From assembly GCA_024220505.1 (NCBI GenBank), contig JAKZZE010000004.1, forward strand, positions 744,001 through 808,000: 64,000 nucleotides of DNA, in the 5' to 3' direction. This DNA comes from Rhizopus arrhizus. Taxonomy: Eukaryota > Mucoromycota > Mucoromycetes > Mucorales > Rhizopodaceae. The translations under genes and the position numbers were made by a program. The notes below the pieces were generated by a model. That model made no database searches and had not been told where the DNA came from. It was given only the letters and a program-made list of their open reading frames with translations. Of the stretch, positions 32,281 through 45,789 are shown piece by piece; position 1 is the stretch's first letter; each line of letters starts with the position of its first letter.

Positions 32281-35200
32281 TTATAAGCATCTTTCAGGAC
32301 TTTCGTCTGTACTTTCCAGATTTGATTTTATCAATTGATTTGAATTTTTATCCAGTACAATGGTTTGAATCTATACAATAAATTAGTCACAGTACAAAAT
32401 TATGTCTCATCTTGAACACAAACCTGTTTAACAAAGAAATGAAGCACTCTATCAATAGTAAATACGATATATGCATCGATGCCAAATATATATCGTACAT
32501 TCTCTTCAAACGTAGCTTGATCTAAATCGCCATCAATAAACCTTTCAATCATTTTCACTAGTGCATTATAATGGCCATTGGATAAATCGATGTCTAGATT
32601 AAGGAATAATGATGGTTATTAATATACTAAACAATAACGGCTTTTTACTATTTACCATCAAATCTGTTAGAGTAAAGACTGAGATCTACTGCAGTCTTAT
32701 TCAGTGTCTTTTTTAATCTTTCAGGATAATTATCATTAATGTATTTTAGTTTGTAAAGTCGTTCATACAATATTTGAAATGTTCTAAAGAAACTATAGAA
32801 CTGTACATTGCAAAAAAGTTTATCTTCATCCAATTTTCTCTCGATGATATCAAACTGTAATATTGTTGGCTTTGCAACTGAATCTTGTTCAGCGTTTGTT
32901 TCTTTTACAGACGTCTGTGTCTCGCTTCCAGACTCATGTCCTGCTGATATTTGTTCCTCCGACAATTCCTCCGACAGTTCATCTGATTGTGTTTCTGAAT
33001 CCGCTTCCTTAAATTGATTTTCAAATAAATTTGGTTTAAAATGAAAAAATGCGGGTATAAATGTATATAAAAAATGGCGAATTCTTTTCTGATCGTGCTT
33101 TGTGAAGCTATGTTGTCGTTGAAGGTAATATAATGTGAGATGAACTACGTCCTTTAAAATAACAAGATCTGTTGGCTGAAATGTAAACTGTTTTTGCATC
33201 TCGACCTCTGCTATCATGGATTTCATGGAAAATACTTTGCGATCATTTGTTTTGAAGGAGTTACATTGGTAATCGAGTGATTTGTAATAGTTTTTCAAGT
33301 CTTGCTCACGCCATTGCTTATTCCATTCTTTTTGTGCCTTCTTCCACTCATCGTCTTTTTGCTTAAGTCGTGTCAAAAGTGTAGGTATCACCGCAGCCGG
33401 ACTGGTATATATTAAATCAACAACTTCTTCCCCGCTTTCTTTGCCATATATTTTTTTAATAATGCGCTCATAGATTGATATCGTTTCTCCACCAAGACCA
33501 GGCTCTAAACGAAAAGCATTCTTTTCCTCATCTGTCATTTTCTCAATCTTTTGAGCAATGGGTTCCAATAAAGCAATTACGTTTAGATTCGCGTCAATAT
33601 TAACATCAAAATCATATCTAGAGTAAAAGGAATGAGGAAATTGAGTTTTTTTCTTTTCTTTTTTTTTTACCTTTCTTCTTCATTACGATGCATAGCATCC
33701 TCATAAAAATTTCTTTTAGATCCAATAAATACACTATCGTCGGTTGCCCATCTAGGATGAGATACATAAATATCATTCAAAACCTCAAAACACAAAGCAT
33801 CCCTTCCGGAGCATGATTGCGTTTGCCACTATGGTAAACAATAAGTATTTCAAGATACATGACACATATCATACAAGTACCTCTTTCGGAACAATGCGGT
33901 AACTAGGACTATCATCCACCGCCTCGCAATCATTGAGGTCTGGCTTAACAGGAGGATAATGGGGTATTTCAAGAGACTTATCTTTAGGTTCATATTCGAT
34001 AAGCTGTTGAAGGCTATTTAAAGTATCTTGATCCAGGAAGGGCTCAACTTGTTGTATTAATTGGTCAGCGTTAAGAATATGAAGGGTATAAAGATTGATA
34101 ATTTTAAGAAATTCGTCATACGAAGACTTGCTACCAATGTGCTTCTTAATGCGATCAAACAGATCAATTTCTTCAGCAGAAACAGAAGGCCTTAGAGGAT
34201 CAAATGGTGGATCAGGCGGTTGATCTTGTATTTGCTGCGTTTGCTGCTGTAGCTGTAGCTGCTGTTTTATCTTTTTAGTCATCTAACAATGGAGATTGTC
34301 AAGCAAAAAATGAAGGAGGTAAATGATAATAAACGTGCTTACATATGTTTTTCTCTTTTTTGTATGAATTGAAGAAGCTTGAGTTTTCATAACGCGTTTA
34401 AAGCCTCGCGGTTCTTGTACTTCAGGTAAAAACTGCTTAAAGTCTTCCAACAAGTCATCATGGCCTGCAAATAAATATTGAATATTGGTATACACTTCGC
34501 GAATTGGCTTTAAATCCTTTTGGTAAGTGTGCAGAATGTCTAAAAATTGTTTGTAAACTTCAGGTTTTTGTGAAAAGCGTGTCTATAAAAGGTTTATGTA
34601 TAATGATATGATTTACAATATATGGTTTTTCACCTTGATTCTGTTTACATAGCTGATGGCTTGGTTAAATTCGACAGGAGGACGCGCTTCATTGATTGAA
34701 TATGGGTTGGAAGTGATGATTTTCATTGGGTTTTCTTTAGAGCATTCAATGTGATAACCAGCAGGTAAAAATGTATTAAACCCAGATACTAAAACAGGAT
34801 GTCCCTTAAATAAATGTGAAACACGGTCAATGACACCAGGCGTATCAATACTATTTGCTTGTGTAAGAGAAATTGATATGCACAGAGCATAATTTTTCAA
34901 CTTACGCTTGACTTTTGAAATCTTTCATTATATCCAAAAATTCGTTATATACGTTGGGCTGATCAACAAAACAACTTTTTACTTGATCAAGATAACCTAA
35001 TGCATCTACTACATTCAAAGGTCTGTGGTTATTTGAAGGTGATAAAGAAGATTGCTGTTGTTGTTGAGTGGCTGGAATACTGGAATAGCTGTCTTCGTAC
35101 ATAATCAGATTAGAAGGATGCGGTAAATAGTTTACTGCTACCATAGAAGAGGGATCCGAAAATGAAGACCTATATATAAATTAAGAATGGCGCAATTAGT

Positions 35201-35327
35201 AGGAGGAAGCGTTATGTAAGTAATTATACCTCTGATCTGATATTGAGCTTACGGAAGAAAAGTTTTTAGATAAAGAGCTTGTGGTATCAGTTGTACTATT
35301 TACAGGTGCGGAAATTTTATTAGACAT
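32281..35327 (-). CDS. SIN3: SIN3 histone-deacetylase co-repressor
   Basis: Nine exons (35327-35230, 35169-34906, 34850-34634, 34582-34343, 34282-33881, 33828-33671, 33617-32656, 32593-32424, 32370-32281) join in phase to 866 residues. Three PAH domains are visible: PAH1 ([16 protein letters not shown]...[16 protein letters not shown], split by an intron), PAH2 ([15 protein letters not shown]...[18 protein letters not shown]) and PAH3 ([10 protein letters not shown]...[16 protein letters not shown]). The HDAC-interaction region follows ([48 protein letters not shown]). The C-terminal region contains [24 protein letters not shown]3 scaffolds Rpd3-type deacetylases on promoters. The protein is much shorter than yeast Sin3 (about 1,536 residues), with a short N-terminus and acidic linker (about residues 600-650). 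Confidence 0.93.
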
Positions 35328-36920
35328 TTTGGCTTTGCTTTCAATTAAAGAAGAAAAAAGGACACTGAAATATCATCTATTTTCCCCTTTTACATAACCT
35401 GAGTTTTAAAACTGTTATCAAACTTGTTTATGAGGAAAATTATTTGAAAAGGAAGAGATAATAAAAAGAGAGGAGGATAGGCCATGAGTAAGCATTATAG
35501 ACGCATACACATGCTTTATATGATACATTAAAGACTCTGAATAAGATTTATCATTTTCTTCATATCAAGTATCATAATAATCAAATGTGAAGGAAATAGA
35601 CATTCTTTCATCGTAAAATTAAGGAATAGTCTTTTGAATAAGTTATTTAGGCAACCACATTATTTAAATATAGCCTTATTTCACTCTTATTGATACGTAT
35701 AGCTTACATAACCTGTTGTAAATAAGTGAAAGATACCTTATTTACAGTACAAAAGCATTGATTTAATCAAAAAATGCATGTTTAATGATGAATAATATGG
35801 TTTTTACAAAGTCATAAACAGACATAAAAGCTTTTTCTACTAAAAATGATTATCCATAAATTATGTCTATTAAATGGTATGATCAAATAAGAAATACATG
35901 TATAGGAGAATTGTTATAACTATTCAGATTTGACACTGTATACAATTTCAGCTTTACATGAATTTTAAACTTTGTTGCTTATACTAATATTCCATCTATC
36001 TTGCCTCTATTGTTCTTTGCAATTGAAATAAAATTAACATGCTTATATTTACAAATACAACACAATAGCTATATAAACATTCAATTGTGGCGTATGCAGA
36101 ATAAAATTACAGCCGAGGCTTTTCGTTGTTTAAACTTATTCTAGACTGAGAAACAATTATATTACATAAATAGCTTCCGTAAAAGGTAAGTTTATTAAAG
36201 AGGAAGAGAAAGAGATAAAGCTCTATTTTTCTAATTGTGTGGATTAAATAATATATCTTAATAAATGCATTCATAAGGATACAAAAGATCAAGCATGTAT
36301 CTGATTTAGTAAATTGCTCTATTGCTGAGACAAGTATATGTTATACCAAGGTTTGTAACATAAACAAAACGATAAATGCACGACACATTTGTATTGTACA
36401 TTAATGAAAAACACAAATGAGCATTATGAGATGTTTACCTTAATCAAGCCATTACAATCTTAGTGGAAAACTTAATTATGCCTACACAAAAACAGTTACA
36501 CTTTTTACTTTTGATTTTGCCCCTCGCATGAGCCTTCTAATAAGTATGCAGATCACTTATAATAATCACATCTGTGTGTATAACTGAATGGGATTTATCG
36601 AGATTTTACGGTTATGTTTATTGAGTTAAAACTTTAATTGAGTGCTCTAAACTATGGGATCAATGAGCGGGTGTTTTACTGAGTGTTTGATATAAATTTT
36701 AAGTAAGGAAGGCAGTTAAATATTCGTTATAAATAAAATACTGTTCCCCCTTTTTTTTAAAACCGTGTTTATACTCTTCTATATATAGCATCCTTTCTTG
36801 CATACAAATATATAGGGAGAAAGGGGATGTAAAAAAGAAGTATTCATCATCCTTTCTTTCCTTTTTTTTTTTTTCCTTCTCTATTTCTTTTACTTCCATA
36901 CAAATTCGTTAAAGGAGCAT
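35328..36920. other. Divergent intergenic interval, SIN3 and DUF7137-like gene
   Basis: 1,593 bp, strongly AT-rich and full of stops in all frames. No RNA gene, repeat or coding relic recognised. Confidence 0.5.
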
Positions 36921-37887
36921 ATGAGGATATACGCATACACAATATTACAACTATCCTTCATTGCTCTTATAAGTGCGAACCAAGCAATTTATATAAAAAG
37001 AGGTAAGAAAGAAATCGCATGCTATACAGCCTTGTACTTAAATCATATTATAAACTATAGCTGATGGAGCGGGTAAATTAATATAAACATAAATAAACAG
37101 GTGAAATAAATAGTTCAAATAGTGATACCAACATCTGCCTCACCTGTTAGCCAGCAGCAACAGCCCACGCTTACTGCCACTGCTATTGTGACAGCACCCA
37201 GTGCCTTGCCAAACACAGCATCCCTTTCAGTCTCCAATAATACACAAAGCAACAACACGCAGTCACTAAATAACGAAAACCCCTTTGTAGGCAAACCCAC
37301 CTATGCCTCCTTCTCAAACGACATCCCACCCGCTTACCTTACATGGAAAAAACCCATTCCGAACCAGACTTTTCCTCCACTTTACAAAATTGGTGTATCT
37401 AACATGACATTCGAATGGACCGTCGACCCAAATATACTCAAAGTACAGCCTGCCAACTTGACTGTTGCTTTGGCTAACCCTCAAAAACAAACTTATACAG
37501 CAGCCATAGTTCCAGGCACAGCCACATCAGCACATTGGGATTTGGCACATTTACCAGCTGGTTCGCCCTTGATGGTTGGGTATTATACTGTTTGGGTGTA
37601 TGATCAACGTGGTCCTAAGGCTTATCCAAGTCCTGGTTGGCTTATGCCTGATTCTAGATTGGTTGTCGCCATGTATTCGACTGAAGCATATGTCGGTAGA
37701 ACGGACTGTAAGCGTTTTCTATTTTATATATGTGTATATAAATCATTTTCATGATATAGCTATGTTTTGTCCTACATGTTACCTAGGAGGAGGAAAATCG
37801 TTTAAAGGATCTATGATGCCATTGTTTGCTGCTTTTGGTATAGCTGCCTTGACTTCCATCATCATGCTCTCATCTATTCTTGCGTAA
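36921..37887 (+). CDS. Secreted, membrane-tethered protein (DUF7137-like)
   Basis: Exons 36921-37002, 37061-37072, 37114-37707 and 37760-37887 give 271 residues. Signal peptide MRIYAYTILQLSFIALISANQA; a Ser/Thr/Gln-rich region with several N-glycosylation sites (NNT, NQT, NMT, NLT); then a beta-sandwich-like segment (PPLYKIGVSNMTFEWTVDP, VALANPQKQTYTAAIV, YYTVWVYDQRGP, RLVVAMYSTEAYVGR), a CPTC motif and a C-terminal hydrophobic helix (MMPLFAAFGIAALTSIIMLS). The order Y-K-I-G ... W-T ... T-Y-T ... CxxC matches the fungal DUF7137 family as I know it. Exon 2 is 12 nt and is the least certain. Function unknown; a cell-surface role is likely. Confidence 0.75.
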
Positions 37888-38395
37888 TACATTACATACC
37901 ATGGGTAGCTTTCAAAACCTAGAGTAGCGAGGAGAGGGGAATGCAACAATTCCTATATTTAGTACTGAAAGAGGTCCTTTTTTTTAATAAACAAGAACTT
38001 GCTCTCTCTCTCTCTTCTTTTTTTTTTTTTTTCTTGGTTGATTTATAAATTCTACACATTGAAATAAACATACCAACTATCCATTTGATATGTATACTTG
38101 AGAAAAATCATAAGCAGGACAAGTGAGAGGCTTTGATAGAATAGATTTAATAATAAAAAGACAGATGTTGATTTTAAAAAAAAAGCATTTATCAAAAGAA
38201 AACGCCAAGATAGAGTTCACTTTAGCATCCTCTCTGAATTTTAAAAATGAACAAAAGGGATCTACGAAAGAGCGGGAATTTCAATTATGAACCATCAAAA
38301 TTTTGGTTCCTGTAAAGTAACTATAAATAGTGTTTTCTTTTCTTTTCTTTTTTAATTTACTTTTTAGCAATTTCTCTATTCTTCTTTAATAAAAT
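37888..38395. other. Intergenic interval upstream of GDP-mannose pyrophosphorylase
   Basis: 508 bp with a (CT)n microsatellite and T run at 37,998-38,032. No other feature recognised. Confidence 0.6.
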
Positions 38396-39646
38396 ATGAA
38401 AGCACTTATTCTTGTCGGAGGTAGGTTCTATTCGATACAACACAAAACAGGTCCTAACATTCAATAATAGGTTTCGGTACACGTCTTAGACCTCTTACCC
38501 TCACACTGCCTAAACCTCTTGTCGAATTTGCTAATAAGCCTATGATTCTTCATCAAATTGAAAACTTGGCAAAGGTAGGACGTTGGCCATTCAACAAATA
38601 AATAAATTCTAATCAATGTTTTGTCGGCATAGGCTGGAGTAACGGATATTGTACTAGCTGTCAATTATCGTCCAGAGATTATGGTAGCTGCTTTAAAAGA
38701 ATATGAAAAAGAATACAATGTTCGAATCACTTTCTCTGTCGAAACTGAGCCTCTTGGTACAGCAGGCCCACTGGCTTTAGCTAGAGACATCCTCGCCAAG
38801 GATGACTCGCCTTTTTTCGTGCTTAATAGTGATGTGATTTGTGATTACCCTTTTGAACAATTGCGTGATTTTCATTTAGCACACGGGGCGGAAGGTACAA
38901 TTGCTGTAACCAAAGTAGATGATCCTTCTAAATATGGTGTGGTCGTCAACAAATCAAACTCTTCATTGATTGAACGATTTGTGGAAAAACCAAAGGAATT
39001 TATCTCAAACAAGATTAATGCTGGTATGTACATTTTATCTCCGGCAGTCCTTGATCGAATTGAGGTGAGCAAAGAGAGAGGGCGGAAAGAGAAATATAAT
39101 ATTGACAGACTCTGGATATAGTTGAAACCTACTTCCATTGAAAAAGAAGTGTTTCCGTTTATTGCTCAGGAAGGTCAACTGCACACATTCGATCTTGAAG
39201 GCTTCTGGATGGACGTTGGTCAACCCAAAGATTTCTTGGCTGGTACTTGTCTTTATTTGTCTCATTTGGCCAAGAAAGAGCCCGAGTCCTTGGCTGACCA
39301 GGAGTACGTTCATAAGGGCAACGTACTGGTTCATCCAACAGCAAAGATTGGTAAAGAATGTCGTATTGGTCCTAATGTTGTCATTGGCCCCAACGTTATT
39401 ATTGGAGACGGTGTTCGTCTTCAACGTTGTGTCATTTTGGAAGGTGTGCAAATCAAAGACTTTGCCTGGGTCAATTCAAGCATCATTGGCTGGCATTCCT
39501 CTGTCGGACGGTGGTCTCGTATTGAAGGATGCTCTGTCTTGGGTGATGACGTTACTGTAGACGACGAAATTTATATCAATGGTGGTTCTATCTTGCCTCA
39601 TAAAGGCATCTCTTCTAACATTACTGAACCTCGAATTATTATGTAA
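38396..39646 (+). CDS. PSA1: Mannose-1-phosphate guanylyltransferase (GDP-mannose pyrophosphorylase)
   Basis: Makes GDP-mannose from mannose-1-phosphate and GTP for N-/O-glycosylation, GPI anchors and wall mannans. Exons 38396-38420, 38471-38574, 38633-39064 and 39122-39646 give 361 residues, the same length as yeast Psa1. Motifs: nucleotide-binding [20 protein letters not shown] with KP at the catalytic loop, [13 protein letters not shown] (metal-binding Asp), [30 protein letters not shown], then left-handed beta-helix hexapeptides ([33 protein letters not shown]). The C-terminal EPRIIM is conserved. The first exon is only 25 nt and splits the pyrophosphorylase signature. Confidence 0.97.
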
Positions 39647-40060
39647 TTACATTTCATTTTTTTTTAATCTACTCAGTTTTGCTCCTCTTCCTCTCACGTA
39701 CATCTCAATCATTCTAAAGAAAAATAAATAAACACGCATATAGAAATATATTAGTTCTTGAAACAAATAGTTATAAACTGGGGTAACCAAAAATGAATCA
39801 TATCTTTCTATTACTTTCTTTTTAGTTCCGTATATTTTGCAAGAAAAAAGTAACCAGATCTTTTGTTTTAAACTGAAATGTTTGGAGTAAAATAAAAAAA
39901 AGAGGGGGACACTTTCATTTTTTACTAAACTCCTCCTTACTCTTTTTTTTTCTATTTTGACATGCTCAGTTGGCTTGTAAATCAAGCCAAACCATTTAAA
40001 CTTTACAAACATTCAATAACAAATAATAAAATTCTATATTTGAAAAACGCTTTTTATTTT
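39647..40060. other. Convergent intergenic interval
   Basis: 414 bp between PSA1 and the chromatin remodeler stop codons. AT-rich; no feature recognised. Confidence 0.5.
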
Positions 40061-43000
40061 TTACTTGTATGATTGTGGATGAATACTGTATTGTGATTGC
40101 ACAGGTTGAGATTGTGACTGAGAGTGAGGTTGGGTTGGACTATGTGTATCTTGCGAAGGCTGAGATTCAGATGGTCTTGGAGGCAGATTGACGTTGGGTG
40201 TTTTAGCAAAGTATGCTTGTATGGTTTGAGATTGAGGCGGAGGAGCGCGAAGTTTAACGGCCTGAAACGTGTTATACATAGGCTGGGAGCCTGATGGGAT
40301 TGGAGATGTTTTCCCTTCAGGTGTGCTACTGAACTTTAATTGCATAGGCTGAGGTTCTGATGATCCTGAAGATTGACTTGCACTAGGTTGTTTATCGGAC
40401 TGTAGCTGTACAGATTGAGATTGAGACAGCCCTGAATGTTGATGTACGCTAGACGGAGCAGAAAATTGCGATGGTACAGATTTTGACTGGAAGTCTCCTG
40501 AAGATTGATCCGTGCTAGATGGACTATTAAATCGTAATGGTTGAGATGAAGGTTGACTCATGATAGGTTGACCATTGAAATGCAATTGTATATGCTGAGA
40601 TCCTGATGGACCTGGGGATTGATTTATACCAGGTAAATTACTGTATATTGGGTGTATAAGTTGTATATGCTGCGACTGTGAGCTTGATGGTCCTAATGAT
40701 TGATTTATTGTAGATGGACTGTTATACTGCAGTTGTACAGGTTGTGGCAGTTGAGATGGATGTTGGGGTTGAGATCCTGATGGGCCTAGAGATTGATTGG
40801 TTTTAGGCTGATTACTAAATTGTAATTGTATAGGTTGAGATTGAGGTGAAGACCCAGGGGCTGCTATAGATTGGCTTATACTAGGTGGACTATTATATTG
40901 TATAGGCTGTCGTTGGGAAGGAGAATGAGACTGGAGCCCCGATTGCCCTAAAGGTTGATTCATAGCGGGTGAATTACTAAGACGTGATTGCATAGGTTGA
41001 GGCTGAGGTGATGCATGAGATTGAGCTATGTTATGAGAGTCATGTGGTACTGAAGATTGATCTATATTATGCATACCACTTGATGGTAATTGCTGATTTT
41101 GATTAGACTGCGTTTGCACATATTTTTTTTCCATTAGCATATATTCTCTAGTTCCCATGCTGATTAGCAAAGGCTCATTGTAATTCTTCCAAAGCTCAAA
41201 CTGTGTGAGTGCGCCTTCAATTGATTTTTCAAAGATTTCATACTTAGTTCGTGTATACGCTGAGAGTGCTTCTAAAGGAGTGCCTGTGCTTTGCAAATGT
41301 TGTTGTTCACGATTAATTGCAGTTTCAACCTCAATACGCAGGTTCTTTACTAAATGAGCAATACCTCTCTTGATGTTGGCTTCATAAAAATCTTTAGGTA
41401 CACGTTCTTTGCCACAAACAATCAAATAGTCTTGCACAAGTCGACAGTGTCGTTCAAAAATAGTACGCAAAGCCAAGTTCATTTGTTCTAAGAAAGCCGC
41501 GCTTACTTTTGGGATTAGAGTTTCATTAGGGTTATTTGTTTGCGTTGGAGGCAAAGGCATTGGTTCTGTCATCCTCATACGTTTTGTAGCAGAAGAATTT
41601 TGAGATCTTTGATTTGTACCTTTTTTGGATCGTTGAACAGTGCTCTTTTTAAATTTTAAGGTTGAGAGTTGCTCAGGCACATTCAAAGCACCCTCTACAA
41701 CAATATCATTAGGACCACCTTCAGTACTTGTTCCTTCTTCGCCTGTGATTTCATTCAATTCTTCATCTTCACTTTCTATAAACGCATATTCATCATCTTC
41801 ATCTTTTCTAATCTCTTTTGATTTTGACTTTTTCTGCCTTCCAGAATCCGCGTCACCGTAAAGTTTTTCACTATAGGACTACACGATATAGAAAAACAGT
41901 TTAGATATTAATCAATCTCAATCAAATTAAGACATTACCACTTGAGCACGCTTACGTGCACCTCTTCCTAAGTTCATATCATGCAACTTCTTTTCAGCTT
42001 TCTTTCTTTCAACTTCTTCTTGTTTGCTCTGCAAAAACTTTTCCCAGAAATCAGCCTGTGCCGCTTCATCTGCTGCGGTCTCTGTCAACTCTTCAGAGGT
42101 ACCATCCGTTTTCCACACTTTGGCATAAGCAAAGCTCAATCCACCCTTTTGGTCTTGAGCTTCTGCAATGTCCTTTTCTTTTTGTGCCTCTGCCACAGCC
42201 TTGTACTGATCACGGTCCAAGAGACGATCAATAGCAGCTGAATCATATGATATATCAGCCGAATCATCGTTATCAAAAAGAGCCTGTGCACCAAATCTCA
42301 GAATAGATTCAATGTCCTCAATTGTATCTTCTTCTGACGACATTTTTTCCACCACAACATGCTCAAGAGCCATCTTTTTTCTACCGATTTGCAAGATACG
42401 TTCCTCTACCGAAAGTCTTGTCATGAATCTATAAATCAAGACCATCTTGGTTTGCCCGATACGATGGGCACGGCCAATGGCTTGTAAATCTGCATAGGGG
42501 TTAAAATCAGAATCCCAGATGATGACTGTGTCAGCCGTGGCCAAATTGATGCCGACACCGCCTGCACGGGTAGAGAGCAAAAAGACATCCAATTTTGAAT
42601 TAGGTGCGTTAAAGGCATCAATATTTCGTACACGCTCTCGCTCACTGTCCGAACCATCAAGACGAGCAAAGCCAATATCTTCATAGGTCAAGTAATCATC
42701 AAGCACATCTAATGCGCGTGTCATTGTGGAGAAGATCAATACACGATGACCTTGAGATCTGAGCTTAGGAAGCATTTGATGAAAAAACTTGAGCTTTTCA
42801 CATGCATCAATCATGGCTCGTTGTGTGGCCTCTGCGGTCGGCTGATGTGTCTCAACACCATCAATCAGATAAGGATGGTTCAAAGTCTTGCGAAGGTTCA
42901 TAAAGATGGAGGTTAATCCCTTGGAGCGTTTATAAGTTGTTGTGCCTAGAATGCTTTCAATGTCTCGACTTAAACAAGATTTGTAAACTTCCTTTTGGAG

Positions 43001-43700
43001 TGGTGTCATGGAGAGTGGCACGATAATTTCGTGCTTTGGTGGTAATGTCTTTAATATTTCTTCTTTTGTTCGTCTCAGGAAATAGGGTCGCAATCGACTA
43101 TGTAACTCTTCTACCTGCTCCCGTGTCATGTCCTCATAATCTTCTGCTTGTGTACCGTGGAAATCCGTAGGCCGAATAAAGTTCATGATATTGAATAGTT
43201 CTTTAAGGTTGTTCTGAAGTGGTGTACCTGTTAATAGAATGGATTGATCCTTATTAAAGCGATTAAGTGCTTTAAATAGTTGGGATTCATCATTTTTCAA
43301 TCGCTGAGATTCATCTACAATCATAACAGGCCAAAAAATGTTTTGCAACTTGGTGGATTCCTGAATAGACTCATAAGTTGCTACAACCGCATGGCATTTC
43401 AGGTTCATGTGCTTATCAAATATTTCATTGTCCAAAGCCAATTTACGACTGGCGCCTAGCCCAAAGAAGGGAACGACAGACATATCAGGCGCCCATTTCT
43501 GAAATTCACGAATCCAGTTGGTGGCAGTACTGTTAGGGACTACGATAATGAATGGATAGATGCTGTATTTTCTAAAGAGAACATAAAGAAAGGAAATAAC
43601 TTGGATTGTTTTACCCAAACCCATATCATCTGCCAAAATACAAGGTTGTTGCTTTTCCCACTGAAATAAAAGCCAACTATAATAAATAAATGAGTACAAG

Positions 43701-43739
<39 letters not shown>

Positions 43740-45156
43740 AAAGCTTCCAATTGATGTTGCATCAAAACACCACCTTCAATATATCTAGGTTGTGCCTTCA
43801 ATTCGTGAGATTCATACTTTTCAGCGTTCGCTAGGCGTCGAATATCAGCAATCAATTGTTTCATCTTTTGAGGTGGTTTCACTTTAGTTGCACGGATATA
43901 TCTTTCCAAAGCTAACTTATAAGCGGCATACAGTTCAGGCTCATCTTCTGCAGGAGGCTCATCCCAAATAGCTAAAAGAAATACATTAGTTATTTTTAAA
44001 TAAAAGAAAAAAAAAGAATACCATCGCCATAGTCTGTATCTTTAAATACAGCAAATACACGCTTCACTTGTTGCTTATTTTTATCTTTCCATTCAACATT
44101 CAATATTCGTTCAATCATTGTCCATTCTATGGGAAAGTAACGTCCCTTTTTTGGTTCGCTGTCCTCATCATCGCGCTTCTTTTTGTAATAAGTATATAAT
44201 GTTGTATAAAGAGCCTGGACCCATGAAGCAGAAACCCAGTTTACATGTCGGAATGATTCGTCTTTCCACTTGATCAACAGTTCTTCGCGATTTTCAGAAT
44301 CCTTACGTTGAGCCAAAATTGACTGCGGCTGACGATCTTTAAAAGTTGCGCAGTCATGACAATCGCCTTCTTCATAGAGGTCGTTGTTTATACAATGAGG
44401 GTGATAGGGTCTAAAACATGACTTGCAACGGAAAAGGACCTTATCATTTGTTTTATCAATGTTCTTTTGGCATCCAACACAATCAAACGTCTTATTTTTA
44501 CACTTGACACATGTGTAATGACTAGTCTGAGTATCAAAACAATGATCATTTAAAGCAGGCAAACAATTGTTGTGACAGGACAAAGAACAAGTCTGACAGA
44601 GCAAAAGACGCGTTCTTTGGCGCGTTGGACCGCAAGAGACTTCAAAAGTATCATTTCTTGAGCCATTGGGGTAGCCTGTTTTATAACATCGAAAGCAATG
44701 AATGGAGTGGCGCTTGATAAAATCGTCAGAATAGAAAGGAACACTGCGATATTTTTCTTTTTGGTCCTTTTTGGTATTGAGTTTGGTGTGAAATTCCTGT
44801 TGGTAGGATTTTGGCATCGTTTGAATTCGTCCGCTGCGTGTTGTGGTAAAAGAAGAAGGCTGCTGATCATCGTCGCTATCGTCACTTTCAGAACTGGATG
44901 TTTCGTCAGATGAGGAATCAGATCTTTTAGTGAGTCGCTTTGATCGTCTTCGATCATTATTCACTGTAGATTGTTTAAATCTATCCAATTCAAAATCTTC
45001 AACAAGTTTATGACATATTTTTTGTAATTGACAAGCAGGTATCTTTAGGCGTAAAAAGTTAATGATTGAGCTGTTATATTTTATTTGTACACATACACTA
45101 GCTGTTTCATTATTCAAAAATTGTACACAATAAGAGATTTTTCCAGTGGCAGACAT
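40061..45156 (-). CDS. CHD/Mi-2-type SNF2 chromatin remodeler with tandem PHD-like fingers
   Basis: Four exons (45156-44022, 43971-43737, 43676-41939, 41878-40061) give 1,641 residues. Residues about 150-275 hold two Cys/His-rich fingers (CFRCYKTG...CQTCSLSCHNNC and CVKCKNKTFDCVGC...CKSCFRPYHPHC). A chromodomain-like segment follows (ELLIKWKDESFRHVNWVS). The ATPase core has all helicase motifs: ADDMGLGKT (I), VVATYES (Ia), VDESQRLKN (DExx; here DESQ in place of DEAH), LLTGTPLQNN (III), IFSTM, LLSTRAGGVGINL (V), AIGRAHRIGQ (VI). The last 450 residues are a Gln/Ser/Pro-rich degenerate repeat. The domain order fits S. pombe Mit1 of the SH REC/NuRD-like complex. Intron 2 contains a 29-base T run (43706-43734). 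Confidence 0.9.
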
Positions 45157-45789
45157 TTCACGTTTTATGATACGCTTAATTGAACTTCTAAATTGCCACC
45201 TTTTTAAAGGTATCTTTCTAATTGGCTTATATTTAGCAAATAATTCCTTATAAAAGAGTGAGTAGGTAGTAAGTCAAGAGGTTTATTTTACTACTTTTTT
45301 GGATATCTTTTTATGACTTTCCATCTATGACTACAAATAAAAAAAAGAATACGAAAAAAATTAAAAAAAAAAAAAAAGTAAGGACAATGCGCAAAACAAA
45401 AAAAAAATTGAGCTACTCTAGTCACAAGATTATTGAAATAAGGAACAATTTCTATAAAAGATTTTTATTTTTTATTTTTGATGCTGTTCAGGGAGTGAGC
45501 AAGTGTGGGTATGCGCGAGAGAGAGTGTGAGAGAGTGAGAGTGTGTGTGTGTGTATAGATAAAGAAAGGTGTTATAAGATTAAATTGATTGGTTGATTTT
45601 AATAAAGAAAAAAGTGCTTATTTATTTGGGAATTGTAAATGATCCGGAACAAATAAGGATAAAGAGGAGAGAAGGGGAGAAAGGGGAAAAAAAAAAGATA
45701 TTCTATTCATAAAGAAAAAAAGAAAATAAATATTTAAGGAGCTTTGTTATTTTTAATCTTTCTTTTTTTCTTTCTTTTTACAAAAGAGG
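45157..45789. promoter_or_regulatory. Divergent promoter region, remodeler and chitin synthase
   Basis: 633 bp. Contains a GA/GT microsatellite (45,511-45,555: GAGAGAGTGTGAGAGAGTGA then (GT)n), A-rich tracts (45,339-45,380, 45,688-45,696) and GA-rich purine runs. Likely nucleosome-free promoter DNA; the repeats are directly visible. Confidence 0.6.
45511..45555. repeat. GA/GT microsatellite
   Basis: A compound dinucleotide repeat, (GA)n with interruptions followed by (GT)7-8, in the promoter region of the chitin synthase. Confidence 0.85.
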
